NCBI GenBank assembly: GCA_964606895.1
Contig: CAZSHX010000047.1
Coordinates: 1 to 35,983, forward strand
Direction: 5' to 3'
DNA: 35,983 bases
Source: CAZSHX01 sp964606895
GTDB lineage: Bacteria > Bacteroidota > Ignavibacteria > Kapaibacteriales > UBA2268
In this document: in pieces, positions 24,652-33,524 of the stretch
Numbering within the stretch: the first letter of the stretch is position 1
Layout of the letters: each line of letters starts with the position of its first letter
Made by a program: the position numbers and the translations under genes
Notes under the pieces: generated by a model
Seen by the model: the letters and a program-made list of their open reading frames with translations, nothing else
What the model was told of the DNA's origin: nothing
Database searches by the model: none

Positions 24652-27291
24652 ATGAAATTTTTTAAGACTGTTTTAATATCATTTCTACTTATGATGGGAA
24701 TGTACCAGTTAAGTAATTCTGCATATATAAATAGTATCGGGGCGGCTTCTACTGATGAAAGTACCGATATAGCCATAGATTTCGAAGGAAATTATATCAT
24801 TACCGGCTCTTTTGAGGGTACTGTAGATTTTGACCCGGGAACGGCAGTTCACAATTTGGTTTCAAATGGGCAATCTGATATTTTTGTTGCAAAATACGAT
24901 TATGAAGGCAATTATTTATGGGCTTTCGCAATCGGTGGTGCACAAAATGATAAAGGAAATTCGGTTAGTGTTGACTATCTGGGAGATATTTTCATTACAG
25001 GATATTTTAACGGCATAGTAGATTTTGACCCTTCAACAGGCAGAACGCTAAGTTCCCCAAAAGGCGGCAAAGATATTTTTGTTGCAAAATATACAACTGA
25101 CGGCACTTTTCAGTGGGTAAACTGTTATGGCTCAACTGCTGATGACGAAGGCATTGACATTAATTTGGATTTCATGGGCTATCCTTTCATAACGGGATAT
25201 TTCAATCAGACAATTAATTTAAATCCGATTACTCCCGTTGACCCCACAACTGTTTTCACAAGTAGAGGAAGCACCGATATTTTTATTCTCTGCCTTAGTG
25301 ACAGCGGATTTTATCAGTTTGGATTTTCGGCAGGCGGAGCAGGTGCAGACTGCGGTAATGCAGTAAAACCTCTTGGTGACGGTGGTTTTGCTGTCGGTGG
25401 TTACTTTGCTCAAACAGCCAATTTCGGTGTAAGTGAAACGGCAAATTTGGTTGCCAATGGTACTTCAGATGCATTTTTAGTTAAATATGATTTTTTCCAA
25501 TCGGTCGTTTACACTTATAGATTCGGTGATACCGGAGCAGACCGGATTCGACCGGGAGCTATTGCTATTGATGATGAAGATAATCTCTATTTCGGTGGTG
25601 AGTTTTCCGGGACAATATCAATAAATCCGCATGGCACACAAAAATTGACCAGCAATGGGCAAAATGATGCTTTCTTTGCAAAATTCGATAAGGACAGCAA
25701 TTATGTTTGGGCGGTATCTTTAGGTGCTGAACTGAATGATGGTTTGAATTCCATTTCTCTGGACTCAAACCGAAATGTATATGTTTCGGGTTATTATTGT
25801 AATAAACCGGATTTTGACCCTGATGCGTCTAAAACATTTTATTTGCCGATTGTTACCAAAAGCGGACTACCTAACGGATTTCTTGCAAAATACGACCACG
25901 ACGGCAAATTTTTATGGGCAGGTGGTTTCGGTAATACCGGAAATACGGGATTCAGCGGTTCTATTCCCGTTTCTGCAGTTGTTGAACCCGGTGGAACTAC
26001 TATCTTCACAGGTCCATATCTTGACAAATCTTACTTCAATTTTCAGAGTGAGACTGATTCACTGACAAGTGCAGGAAGTTCGGATATATTTACATTACTT
26101 GTCGGTTATGACGGAAAATTCCTAAAAACAAACGGACCTAAAATTCCTAAGCTTACTTTGAATTCACCTAACGGAGGCGAGGTTTGGGATGTTGGCAGTA
26201 AATATAGTATCTCATGGACATCGGAAAATATTTCTCAGATTAAAATCAGTTACCAGACTTCTGCTCTATCAGGCTGGAAAAACGTCAATACTCTTGTGTC
26301 GGCTTCTTTGGGTTCTTATCAATGGACAATTCCAAATTCACCCTCGAATAAATGTCTGGTTAAAATTACAAGTGTTGACGACAATACTACTTCCGATACT
26401 TCTGCCGCATTTTTTACAATTCGTGAAGTTCCAAAGATTAATTTAACCGCTCCAATGGGAGGCGAAACTTATGTTGTCGGTCAAAAATATAATATTACCT
26501 GGACTGCTCAGGCTGTTGCTCAGGTAAAAATCAGTTACAGAACTTCCTCATCATCAGGCTGGACAATTATCAATCCGGCTATACAAGCATCTGATGGAAT
26601 TTTCGAATGGACTGTACCAAACACAACATCAACTACATGCCTTGTGAAGATTACAAGTCTTGATGACAACGTTACAGCAGACAGTTCTTTGACTTTCTTT
26701 ACTATCAAAGATGCATCAGGACTTGCTCTGATTGCACCAAAAGGTGGTGAGAAATATATTGTTGATTCAACAGTTGATATAAAATGGCAATTCAGCGGTT
26801 CAGATAATTTTAATTTGAATATTTATTACAGAACAGACAATACTAATCCTTGGGTACAAATTGCATCAGCCCAAAGTGTCCAGGCAAAGAAATTCGCTTG
26901 GAAGATTCCCGCAACCCCTTCCACAAAATGCAAAGTTAAAATTGCAGATGCCGCAACCAACGGCAATCAATATGCTGACTCATCAAACGAATATTTTACA
27001 ATTCAGGACGAGGAAACTGTTGATGAATCAATTGAAGGTTTCAAAATTAACTATTCAGAAATTGTAAGCGAAAAATTAAATATTCTCTATTCAATCGAAC
27101 AGAATGCTAATCTTCAGATTGCAATAATAAGCATGACAGGTTCATACGAAGGAACTTTATTGAACCTGAACAATATCAGCGGCGAAAACAGTTTATCATA
27201 TCCTGTTGATTATTTGGGGGATGGTATATATTTCCTGAAAGTAACATTTAATAACAAAACATTTTTCAAAAAATTTATAATATTAAAATAA
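24652..27291 (+). CDS. Secreted SBBP-repeat protein with Ig-like repeats and T9SS sorting domain
   Basis: 879 residues. After a signal peptide (about 1-24) come at least six SBBP-type beta-propeller repeats, about 60-70 residues each, with the pattern 'GNxxITGxFxGTVDFDPG ... SNGQSDIFVAKYDxxGNYLWAxxxG' (about 25-490). Then three Ig-like repeats of about 90 residues start with 'NLxxPxGGExYxVGxKYxIxWTxxxVxxVKISYxTSSxSGW' (about 505-795). The last 80 residues form a T9SS type A sorting domain (LQIAIISMTGSYEGTLLNL, GDGIYFLKVTFNNKTFFKKF). Ribosome site GGAG lies 6 nt before the ATG. Predicted surface or released adhesin-like protein; ligand unknown. Confidence 0.83.
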   Translation: MKFFKTVLISFLLMMGMYQLSNSAYINSIGAASTDESTDIAIDFEGNYIITGSFEGTVDFDPGTAVHNLVSNGQSDIFVAKYDYEGNYLWAFAIGGAQNDKGNSVSVDYLGDIFITGYFNGIVDFDPSTGRTLSSPKGGKDIFVAKYTTDGTFQWVNCYGSTADDEGIDINLDFMGYPFITGYFNQTINLNPITPVDPTTVFTSRGSTDIFILCLSDSGFYQFGFSAGGAGADCGNAVKPLGDGGFAVGGYFAQTANFGVSETANLVANGTSDAFLVKYDFFQSVVYTYRFGDTGADRIRPGAIAIDDEDNLYFGGEFSGTISINPHGTQKLTSNGQNDAFFAKFDKDSNYVWAVSLGAELNDGLNSISLDSNRNVYVSGYYCNKPDFDPDASKTFYLPIVTKSGLPNGFLAKYDHDGKFLWAGGFGNTGNTGFSGSIPVSAVVEPGGTTIFTGPYLDKSYFNFQSETDSLTSAGSSDIFTLLVGYDGKFLKTNGPKIPKLTLNSPNGGEVWDVGSKYSISWTSENISQIKISYQTSALSGWKNVNTLVSASLGSYQWTIPNSPSNKCLVKITSVDDNTTSDTSAAFFTIREVPKINLTAPMGGETYVVGQKYNITWTAQAVAQVKISYRTSSSSGWTIINPAIQASDGIFEWTVPNTTSTTCLVKITSLDDNVTADSSLTFFTIKDASGLALIAPKGGEKYIVDSTVDIKWQFSGSDNFNLNIYYRTDNTNPWVQIASAQSVQAKKFAWKIPATPSTKCKVKIADAATNGNQYADSSNEYFTIQDEETVDESIEGFKINYSEIVSEKLNILYSIEQNANLQIAIISMTGSYEGTLLNLNNISGENSLSYPVDYLGDGIYFLKVTFNNKTFFKKFIILK

Positions 27292-27370
27292 CAAAAAATT
27301 GAAAAATATTTTGTAAATTTATTCTTGACCTTTTGTAAATTTCTTATAGTATTTATAAGTTGAGGTTTAG

Positions 27371-28942
27371 ATGAAAAAATATCTTGTAGTATTATTGCTA
27401 ACCGTGTGTTCGGTTGCACTATTTGCACAAACACCTCGCGGGGTTTTTCCTGTGAGGAATAGTCTTGAACCAATCCACAAAAAATTTAATGGAATAAACA
27501 ATTCTGAAAGCAAAACTAATCATCCTGTTTTCAAGAAGGAAAATTTGATTGAAGGTGATGTTTTTCTTATTGATAGTGTTATTGAATATCGCTCATGGGA
27601 TAATGAATATCATTACTCTGATTTCAATTATGATTCTGAGGGTAATTTGCTTTCTTACTTTTCAAAAATGTTGCAGTATGAACAATTAGAAGATTATGCA
27701 CGTTTCACTTATACATATAACTCAAAACGAAAAATTCTTTCTTATTTAGAAGAAAGAAAATTGACTTTTGATTGGTGTGAAAAAGAAAGTCACGGATTCA
27801 GATATGACTCAACCGGTAATCTATTGCATGAGTGGTATTATTGGGGTGATGACTATGGAGAAACGTCTATTGCCACTCACACTTCTTATACCTATGACTC
27901 AAATGGGAATAAATTGACAGAATATTCCGAAAAACAAGATCCTGATAGCCTTATGTATAAACCCATTGAACGAAACAGTTTCACCTATGACTCGTATGGT
28001 AAATGTTCAATAAGCTTTCATGAAGAAGTTCAAAATGGAAAATGGGTGAATATTTCTCAATACGAATATACTTACCATAGCGATGGTAATATACATATTC
28101 GATTATTGAAATTATGGAAGGATGGAGCATGGGTAATTAGCGGTCGAGTAACCAATGAATATGACTCAAATACTAATTTGCTTTCTGTTGTATCAGAATC
28201 ATGGATAAATGGACAATGGAATAATACTTCACGAAAATCATATGCCTACGACTCAAATACTAATTTGCTTTCTGTTGTTTCAGAATCTTGGACAAATGGA
28301 CAATGGAATAATTCTTCACGAATATCATATTCCTACGACTCAAACGCAAATAGATTGTCAGAGTTATATGAAAATTATAAAGATAACAAGTGGATTAATC
28401 AGCAAAAATACAGTTATACCTACAACATAGAAGGAAACAAAGTAACCGATTTAGAAGAGACATGGATAATCGATAAATGGGAAAATCGTTTCAGATTAAT
28501 CTATGTTTATGACTCAAATGGAAATTTAATAACTTGGTTATCAAATTCTTGGCAAAACGAACAATGGGTAGAAGAAATTGAGGATTTATCTTTTAAAGAT
28601 GCGAGTGGAAATAATTATAATTTCAAAGGTTATAAAGTTGAAATAAAATGGAAATTAGTTAATTCGGTATTTGATAATAAGTCACTTTCTTCATTTTCAG
28701 TTTATCCTAATCCATTGTCAAATTCAGCAACAATTAAATATTCTATATCAGAGTCGTCTTCGGTCAGCATAAATATCTATAATGCATTAGGAACGAGATT
28801 ATTTACAGATATTAATGAACTTCAGGAAAAAGGAGAGCATCAGACTTTTTTCAATGCTGGAAATTATCCTTCAGGAGTTTATTATTATACTATACAAATC
28901 GGAAAGACAACTGAATGCGGGAAATTAATTTTGGTCAAATAG
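27371..28942 (+). CDS. Secreted YD-like repeat protein with T9SS sorting domain
   Basis: 523 residues. A signal peptide (MKKYLVVLLLTVCSVALFAQ) precedes about ten repeats of 29-35 residues with the pattern 'YDSNGNLLSxxxExWxNGQWxNxSRxSYxYD' (about 75-410). Two of them at 28160-28333 are near-identical at DNA level. The C-terminal about 75 residues (FSVYPNPLSNSATIKYSISE, INIYNALGTRLF, YPSGVYYYTIQIG) are a clear T9SS type A domain starting with the typical YPNP motif. These proteins are exported to the surface; repeats of this type resemble rhs/YD repeats but no toxin domain is present. Confidence 0.82.
   Translation: MKKYLVVLLLTVCSVALFAQTPRGVFPVRNSLEPIHKKFNGINNSESKTNHPVFKKENLIEGDVFLIDSVIEYRSWDNEYHYSDFNYDSEGNLLSYFSKMLQYEQLEDYARFTYTYNSKRKILSYLEERKLTFDWCEKESHGFRYDSTGNLLHEWYYWGDDYGETSIATHTSYTYDSNGNKLTEYSEKQDPDSLMYKPIERNSFTYDSYGKCSISFHEEVQNGKWVNISQYEYTYHSDGNIHIRLLKLWKDGAWVISGRVTNEYDSNTNLLSVVSESWINGQWNNTSRKSYAYDSNTNLLSVVSESWTNGQWNNSSRISYSYDSNANRLSELYENYKDNKWINQQKYSYTYNIEGNKVTDLEETWIIDKWENRFRLIYVYDSNGNLITWLSNSWQNEQWVEEIEDLSFKDASGNNYNFKGYKVEIKWKLVNSVFDNKSLSSFSVYPNPLSNSATIKYSISESSSVSINIYNALGTRLFTDINELQEKGEHQTFFNAGNYPSGVYYYTIQIGKTTECGKLILVK
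28160..28333 (+). repeat. Two 87-bp tandem repeats inside the YD-like gene
   Basis: Units 28160-28246 and 28247-28333 encode 29 codons each (YDSNTNLLSVVSESW...). They differ at only about nine bases, far fewer than the other repeats of the same gene, so this looks like a recent in-frame duplication. Confidence 0.75.
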
Positions 28943-29032
28943 TAATAGATAAAACCTCTCACTTATTCTTCTGTGCTTGGGTGTTGAGGATTAGAAAAGG
29001 AAATAATTGTTTAATAATCTTTGAGTTGTTTG

Positions 29033-31414
29033 ATGAAAAAATACCTTATTTTTTTGCTTTTAATATTCAGCATTGTTTCAGTTTTTGCACAAAAGCCAGC
29101 AATGAAATTCTATCTGATTGATGGCAGTTCGAAGCAATATAATCTTGAAGATATCGGGAACATCGTAAAAATTAAAAACCAAAATAATTATTTGATGAGC
29201 ATTTTCTATCTGCACACCAAAACTGATGATTATCAATTCTCCATAATAGATTCACTCAAGTTTGAAACGGATATAAATAAAAACAATAATTTTATTGTCT
29301 TTTCCAAAGGAACTCTTCAAACCTATAAAGCTATTGATATTGACAGCATTGTCTTTTCTCAGATTGCCCCAAAAATAGAGTCAATAAATCCGCAATCAGC
29401 AAGAATAGGAGATTTAATCTCCATATCGGGAACATATTTTTCAACGTCACAGGTTTCAAACTTTGTTACCTTCAACGGAATAAAAGCAACTAATTATTCA
29501 GGCTGGAGCGATTCATTAATCATTTTAAAAGTTCCTGTCGGCGTAAGTGCCGGGAATTTATTTATTACCGTGAATGGAATAAAAAGTAATGAAGTTGCAT
29601 TCTCAATAGTTCCATATATTTCACAAATTAATCCTGTGAATATTTCAATCGGAGATACGATAAGAATCTCAGGAAACGGATTTGGAGAAATCAGAGGTTC
29701 GGGTTTTGTGAAATTCAATAGCTTAAATGCTGCCGAATATATTAGCTGGAATGATACTGAAATAAAAGCAAAAATGCCTGCAGGTGCAACAAACGGGAAG
29801 CTCTATGTTTCTGTAAATTCCATTAAAAGCAATGAAGTTGATTTTACAGTAAAAGTGATTACAAATCCTAAAATCATTTCAATCAATCCCAATTCTGCAA
29901 AAATCGGGGATTATATCACAATTTCGGGAAAAGATTTCGGAGATACTAAAGGTACAAATTTTGTTTCCTTTAATGATATAAAAGCTACAAAATATACGAC
30001 ATGGAGCGACAACGAAATTCTCGTGAAGGTTCCTGCAAACGCTTTAACCGGAAAAGTATCCGTTACTGTGAGCGGTACAAAAAGCAACGAACGCGATTTT
30101 ACTGTTATTCCTCAAATTGGAAGCATAGTTCCGACTTCCGCAAAAATCGGAGATGAAGTGTATGTTTCGGGTTCTGGATTCGGAACAACACAGGGAACAA
30201 GTTTTGTAACGTTTGGAACTTTAAATGCTGTTGATTATACAAGTTGGAACGATTCGGAGATAAAAGTTAAAGTTCCCGCCGGAGCAGTTAACGGGAAATT
30301 ATCGGTTACAGTAAATGGATTAAAAAGCAATGAAACAGATTATAAAATAATTCCGCAAATAACTAATATATCACCAACATCCGGCAAAGTCGGTGACGAG
30401 GTTGTTATTTCAGGTATGAGCTTTGGAAAAACGAGGGGAACAAGTATAGTTTCTTTCGGCAATGCTAATGTCACAAGCTTTACAACATGGACAGACACTG
30501 AAATCAGAGTTTTAGTACCGTCAGGAGTAATTGATTGCAAACTATCAGTAACAGTCAATGGACAAAAAAGCAATGAAATTAATTTCTTTCTTCTGCCAAT
30601 CATTGCAAGCATAGAACCGAATGCACCTTTAATAGGAGAAATTGTTACAATATCCGGTTCAGGATTCAGGGGCTCCAGAGGCTCAAGCTATGTTACTTTC
30701 AATTTAACCGAAGGAACAGAATATGCGAACTGGGCGGATAATGAGATTAAAGTAAGAGTACCTATCGGAACTACGGGTGGAAAGCTTTCGGTTACTGTGA
30801 ACTCTCTAAAAAGCAATGAAGTGCATTTCACTATTACCCCACCCCCTATTTTTGATACAATTGTTATTGGCACTCAGGTATGGATGTCAAAAAATTTGAA
30901 TTTAAGTATCTATCGTAACGGAGATGCAATCCCTCAGGTTACCGACCCTTCTCAGTGGGCAGGTCTAACAACAGGTGCTTGGTGTTATTATAACAATAAT
31001 TCAGCAAACGGAACAACCTACGGTAAGCTTTACAATTGGTTTGCGGTTAATGACCCACGCGGTTTGGCACCTGCCGGCTGGCACATAGCAAGCGATGCAG
31101 AATGGTCAACAATTATTGCATATCTCGGAGGTATCAATATTGCTGGTGGTAAACTGAAAGAAACCGGAACAGTTCATTGGGTAAGTCCGAACACCGGTGC
31201 CACAGACGAAAGATTATTTACTACACTTCCGGGAGGTTACAGTTATTATACCGGGGGACATTTTTTAATGGGCAGTTTAGGTTATTGGTGGACATCCACC
31301 GAGAGCGATATTTCAAACGGGAGTAGTGTAAGTATCGGCTATGATGCCCCAAGCATCAACAGGAACAACTATACCAAACGGTACGGCTTTTCGGTAAGAT
31401 GTGTAAGAGATTGA
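29033..31414 (+). CDS. Secreted protein with six TIG/IPT repeats and C-terminal FISUMP domain
   Basis: 793 residues from the ATG at 29033, which opens a signal peptide (MKKYLIFLLLIFSIVSVFAQ); the frame extends to a TTG at 29021. A short N-terminal module (MKFYLIDGSSKQYNLEDIGN) resembles that of the 21129 gene. Six Ig-like TIG/IPT repeats of about 80 residues follow (about 115-605), each starting with a form of 'INPxSAKIGDxIxISGxGFG' and ending 'VNGxKSNEVxF'. The FISUMP domain fills about 610-793 (IGTQVWMSKNLNLSIYRNGD, TTGAWCYYNNN, YNWFAVNDPRGLAPAG, RYGFSVRCVRD). TIG repeats act as stalks in other surface proteins, so the FISUMP domain may be the displayed tip; that is inference. Its last 267 bp are identical to the remnant at 19666-19932. 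Confidence 0.85.
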   Translation: MKKYLIFLLLIFSIVSVFAQKPAMKFYLIDGSSKQYNLEDIGNIVKIKNQNNYLMSIFYLHTKTDDYQFSIIDSLKFETDINKNNNFIVFSKGTLQTYKAIDIDSIVFSQIAPKIESINPQSARIGDLISISGTYFSTSQVSNFVTFNGIKATNYSGWSDSLIILKVPVGVSAGNLFITVNGIKSNEVAFSIVPYISQINPVNISIGDTIRISGNGFGEIRGSGFVKFNSLNAAEYISWNDTEIKAKMPAGATNGKLYVSVNSIKSNEVDFTVKVITNPKIISINPNSAKIGDYITISGKDFGDTKGTNFVSFNDIKATKYTTWSDNEILVKVPANALTGKVSVTVSGTKSNERDFTVIPQIGSIVPTSAKIGDEVYVSGSGFGTTQGTSFVTFGTLNAVDYTSWNDSEIKVKVPAGAVNGKLSVTVNGLKSNETDYKIIPQITNISPTSGKVGDEVVISGMSFGKTRGTSIVSFGNANVTSFTTWTDTEIRVLVPSGVIDCKLSVTVNGQKSNEINFFLLPIIASIEPNAPLIGEIVTISGSGFRGSRGSSYVTFNLTEGTEYANWADNEIKVRVPIGTTGGKLSVTVNSLKSNEVHFTITPPPIFDTIVIGTQVWMSKNLNLSIYRNGDAIPQVTDPSQWAGLTTGAWCYYNNNSANGTTYGKLYNWFAVNDPRGLAPAGWHIASDAEWSTIIAYLGGINIAGGKLKETGTVHWVSPNTGATDERLFTTLPGGYSYYTGGHFLMGSLGYWWTSTESDISNGSSVSIGYDAPSINRNNYTKRYGFSVRCVRD

Positions 31415-31415
31415 G
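31149..31415 (+). repeat. 267-bp identical inverted repeat, copy B
   Basis: The 3' end of the TIG-FISUMP gene, including its stop codon, is identical to 19666-19932 on the opposite strand. The first mismatch upstream is at 31148, where divergence sets in. About 11.2 kb separates the two copies. Confidence 0.9.
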
Positions 31416-31431
31416 TTTGCCAGGAAACAAG

Positions 31432-31455
31432 ATAAAACACTTTCGTTTTATTTTA
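31432..31455 (+). terminator. Terminator-like hairpin after the TIG-FISUMP gene
   Basis: ATAAAAC (31432-31438) pairs perfectly with GTTTTAT (31445-31451) around a 6-nt loop and is followed by a short T-rich stretch. It lies 17 bp after the stop codon. Confidence 0.5.
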
Positions 31456-31749
31456 TAGTTGTTACTGAAATGGTGAACTGCAATCAAAAAAATGAGAAGT
31501 ATGAACTAAGGGTAAGACTGCAAAGAACAATTGAACAGTATTTGCTGATCCACCCGTAAAAGAATTTCAGAGTATAGTATTTTAGAAATGAACAACCGAC
31601 AAGGACTGATGTGAGTATCTGTCAAATCGCCCAACGGTGCTTTATTCCAAGGAATGATGTGCTAAACGGTATAAGGAAAAAGAAAATAGAGTTTTATTAG
31701 ATGAGTGTGAAAGAGTTGAACGGATGTGAAATGTCGATTAAACCTCCAT
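31456..31749. other. Intergenic DNA, no gene seen
   Basis: Between the terminator and the FISUMP head remnant I see no open frame with family features and no recognisable RNA. It may be eroded coding DNA of a lost gene, given the remnant that follows. Confidence 0.4.
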
Positions 31750-31850
31750 CAAAAAAAAGGGGGATTCAACTTCTTTTGAGTGAATTAGGAGGAAAATATT
31801 ATGAGAAAAAATTACTCTTTTTGGCAATTTTCTTTTTTCGGATTGCAGTC
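31750..31850 (+). pseudogene. 5' head remnant of a FISUMP-type gene
   Basis: The stretch repeats the upstream region and signal-peptide codons of the gene starting at 21129: A8-G5-ATTCAAC, TTTTGAGT, then ATATTATGAGAAAA and CAATTTTCTTTT in the same order. An ATG at 31801 corresponds to that start, but an indel destroys the frame and no FISUMP domain follows before the gene at 32000. A 64-codon frame crossing it (31701-31895) still shows the hydrophobic signal-peptide core (KLLFLAIFFFRIAVISL) but is not a gene in my view. Confidence 0.65.
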
Positions 31851-31999
31851 ATCAGTCTTTCATTTGAAAGTCTAAATCAGAAGATTCTGAGTTAAATATC
31901 TTCGACTTTACACTTTCGACTTTCTAACTTTCTGACTCTTCTGGCATTGAATTTGTTATAGCGTTCATATAGATAGATTTATCAAATAATTTTTGAATA

Positions 32000-33517
32000 A
32001 TGATTAAACATAAAGTATTATACCTGATATGTACTCTGATTTTGCTTTCTTGCGGGAGAATTCCGCAAAGCATCATTATGCCTGAATGGGATACGGATTT
32101 GAATCTTCCTTTGACTAATCGAGAGTACTTTCTCAAAGATTTAATCAAAGAAGATAAATATATCAAAATTGATTCAACCAATGGGAATATTCTCTATCGG
32201 CTTGTTTCAGACACAATCACGAGCAATACTTCAGTCGAGGAATTCATTGCTAATCAGTTGAACACTACCGAGACAAAAGTAAATGTAATAATCAAAAATG
32301 CTGAGGGCGAGGGCCTTCTGGAATTTTCGAACGGTGCATCCATTGATTCTGCATTTATCAAAGACGGAATTATTAATATCGAAGTTGCCAATAACGGAAC
32401 AACAGATATGAATTTTGATTTGACTATGCCCGGTCTTTTCGATAAATCCGGAAATGCTTACACTTTATCCGGAGTAGCAAAAGCAGGCAATAAATATGTT
32501 AAGGACGTTAATCTGTCAGGTTTTGCTTTTTCTAACAGACTGCAATCTGAAAAGAATAAAATAAAAGTTCATTGCAAGGTAACGGGTACAGATCAGTCTG
32601 CTAGCGGTACAGTAAAGTTAAAAATTGATAATTCCAAATTGAAATATGTTGCCGGAGTTCTGCCTACGAAACTTCTTCAATCGCTGAATCGTTCGCTTGC
32701 ACTGCCTGTTAAGGAAGATATAAAAATCTTCCGCGACAAAGTTAAATTGAGCGACACAAGACTTGTGCTTTCTGCCAACTATATTTCACCTCATAATTCA
32801 CCATTCGAAGTTCTGCTGAAAAATGTGAAAATTGTTGGTTTCAGACTTGACGGAACAAAAGTTAACCTCAAAGAAAACGGTAGTGACAATCTGAGTGATG
32901 TATATATTACAAACGGAAAACTTTATAAGGAATTCACTTCTCAAAACAGCAATATTTCCGAAATTATTGCTTTTCTGCCCGATTCTCTTCAAATTTTCGG
33001 TGATATTCTGATGAATCCTAACATGAAGCAAGGTATTGCAACCGATAGAGATACAATTTCGGTTAAAGTTTATTTCATGGCAACGAGTTCCCTCAGTTTT
33101 GACTACATCAGCTACTCGGATACTCTCGATTATAATTTTGATGAAACAAACAGAGCCCGAATAAGAAATGCAAAATCTGCAAGACTGATTTACGAAATAA
33201 CAAATTCATTGCCGTTGAATGCCGATTTGACAATTAATTTTACTGATGCAAAATTGATTAGATATTTTGGTAAGAGTATGTCCATAGCCGGTGCAACTCT
33301 TGTCGGAACTTCCGGCGAATCAAATCCGACTTTCACAAAATCTGAGTTTGTTCTCGATTCTACTGAAATTTTCCAACTTTCCGAATCTGAAAAAATTGTT
33401 CTGGATATTAAGGTAAAAACCACAGATGCAAATAAATATGTGATTCTCAAACCTGATTTATGGCTGAAAATTCTGTCCTTTTGCGAGCTGAATTATCACT
33501 TAAAGACTCCTAAGTGA
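32000..33517 (+). CDS. Lipoprotein of unknown function
   Basis: 505 residues. A lipoprotein signal peptide (LICTLILLSCG, lipid-anchored Cys at about 18) is followed by IPQSIIMPEWDTDLNLPLTN, a phrase I associate with large Bacteroidota envelope lipoproteins, and a beta-rich body with many Asn/Thr/Ser and no recognisable enzyme motif. The next gene, a predicted outer-membrane barrel, starts 7 bp downstream, so the two are one operon and may form a complex. Function not recognised. Confidence 0.72.
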   Translation: MIKHKVLYLICTLILLSCGRIPQSIIMPEWDTDLNLPLTNREYFLKDLIKEDKYIKIDSTNGNILYRLVSDTITSNTSVEEFIANQLNTTETKVNVIIKNAEGEGLLEFSNGASIDSAFIKDGIINIEVANNGTTDMNFDLTMPGLFDKSGNAYTLSGVAKAGNKYVKDVNLSGFAFSNRLQSEKNKIKVHCKVTGTDQSASGTVKLKIDNSKLKYVAGVLPTKLLQSLNRSLALPVKEDIKIFRDKVKLSDTRLVLSANYISPHNSPFEVLLKNVKIVGFRLDGTKVNLKENGSDNLSDVYITNGKLYKEFTSQNSNISEIIAFLPDSLQIFGDILMNPNMKQGIATDRDTISVKVYFMATSSLSFDYISYSDTLDYNFDETNRARIRNAKSARLIYEITNSLPLNADLTINFTDAKLIRYFGKSMSIAGATLVGTSGESNPTFTKSEFVLDSTEIFQLSESEKIVLDIKVKTTDANKYVILKPDLWLKILSFCELNYHLKTPK

Positions 33518-33524
33518 TAACACA

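Noticed and set aside
27295..27370. Sigma70-like promoter before the YD-like gene (TTGACC and TATAGT)
   Set aside because: The boxes have a short spacer, and this lineage is expected to use a different promoter consensus. Too weak to list.
31701..31895. 64-codon frame as a small gene
   Set aside because: Explained by the duplicated 5' end of a FISUMP gene with a frameshift.
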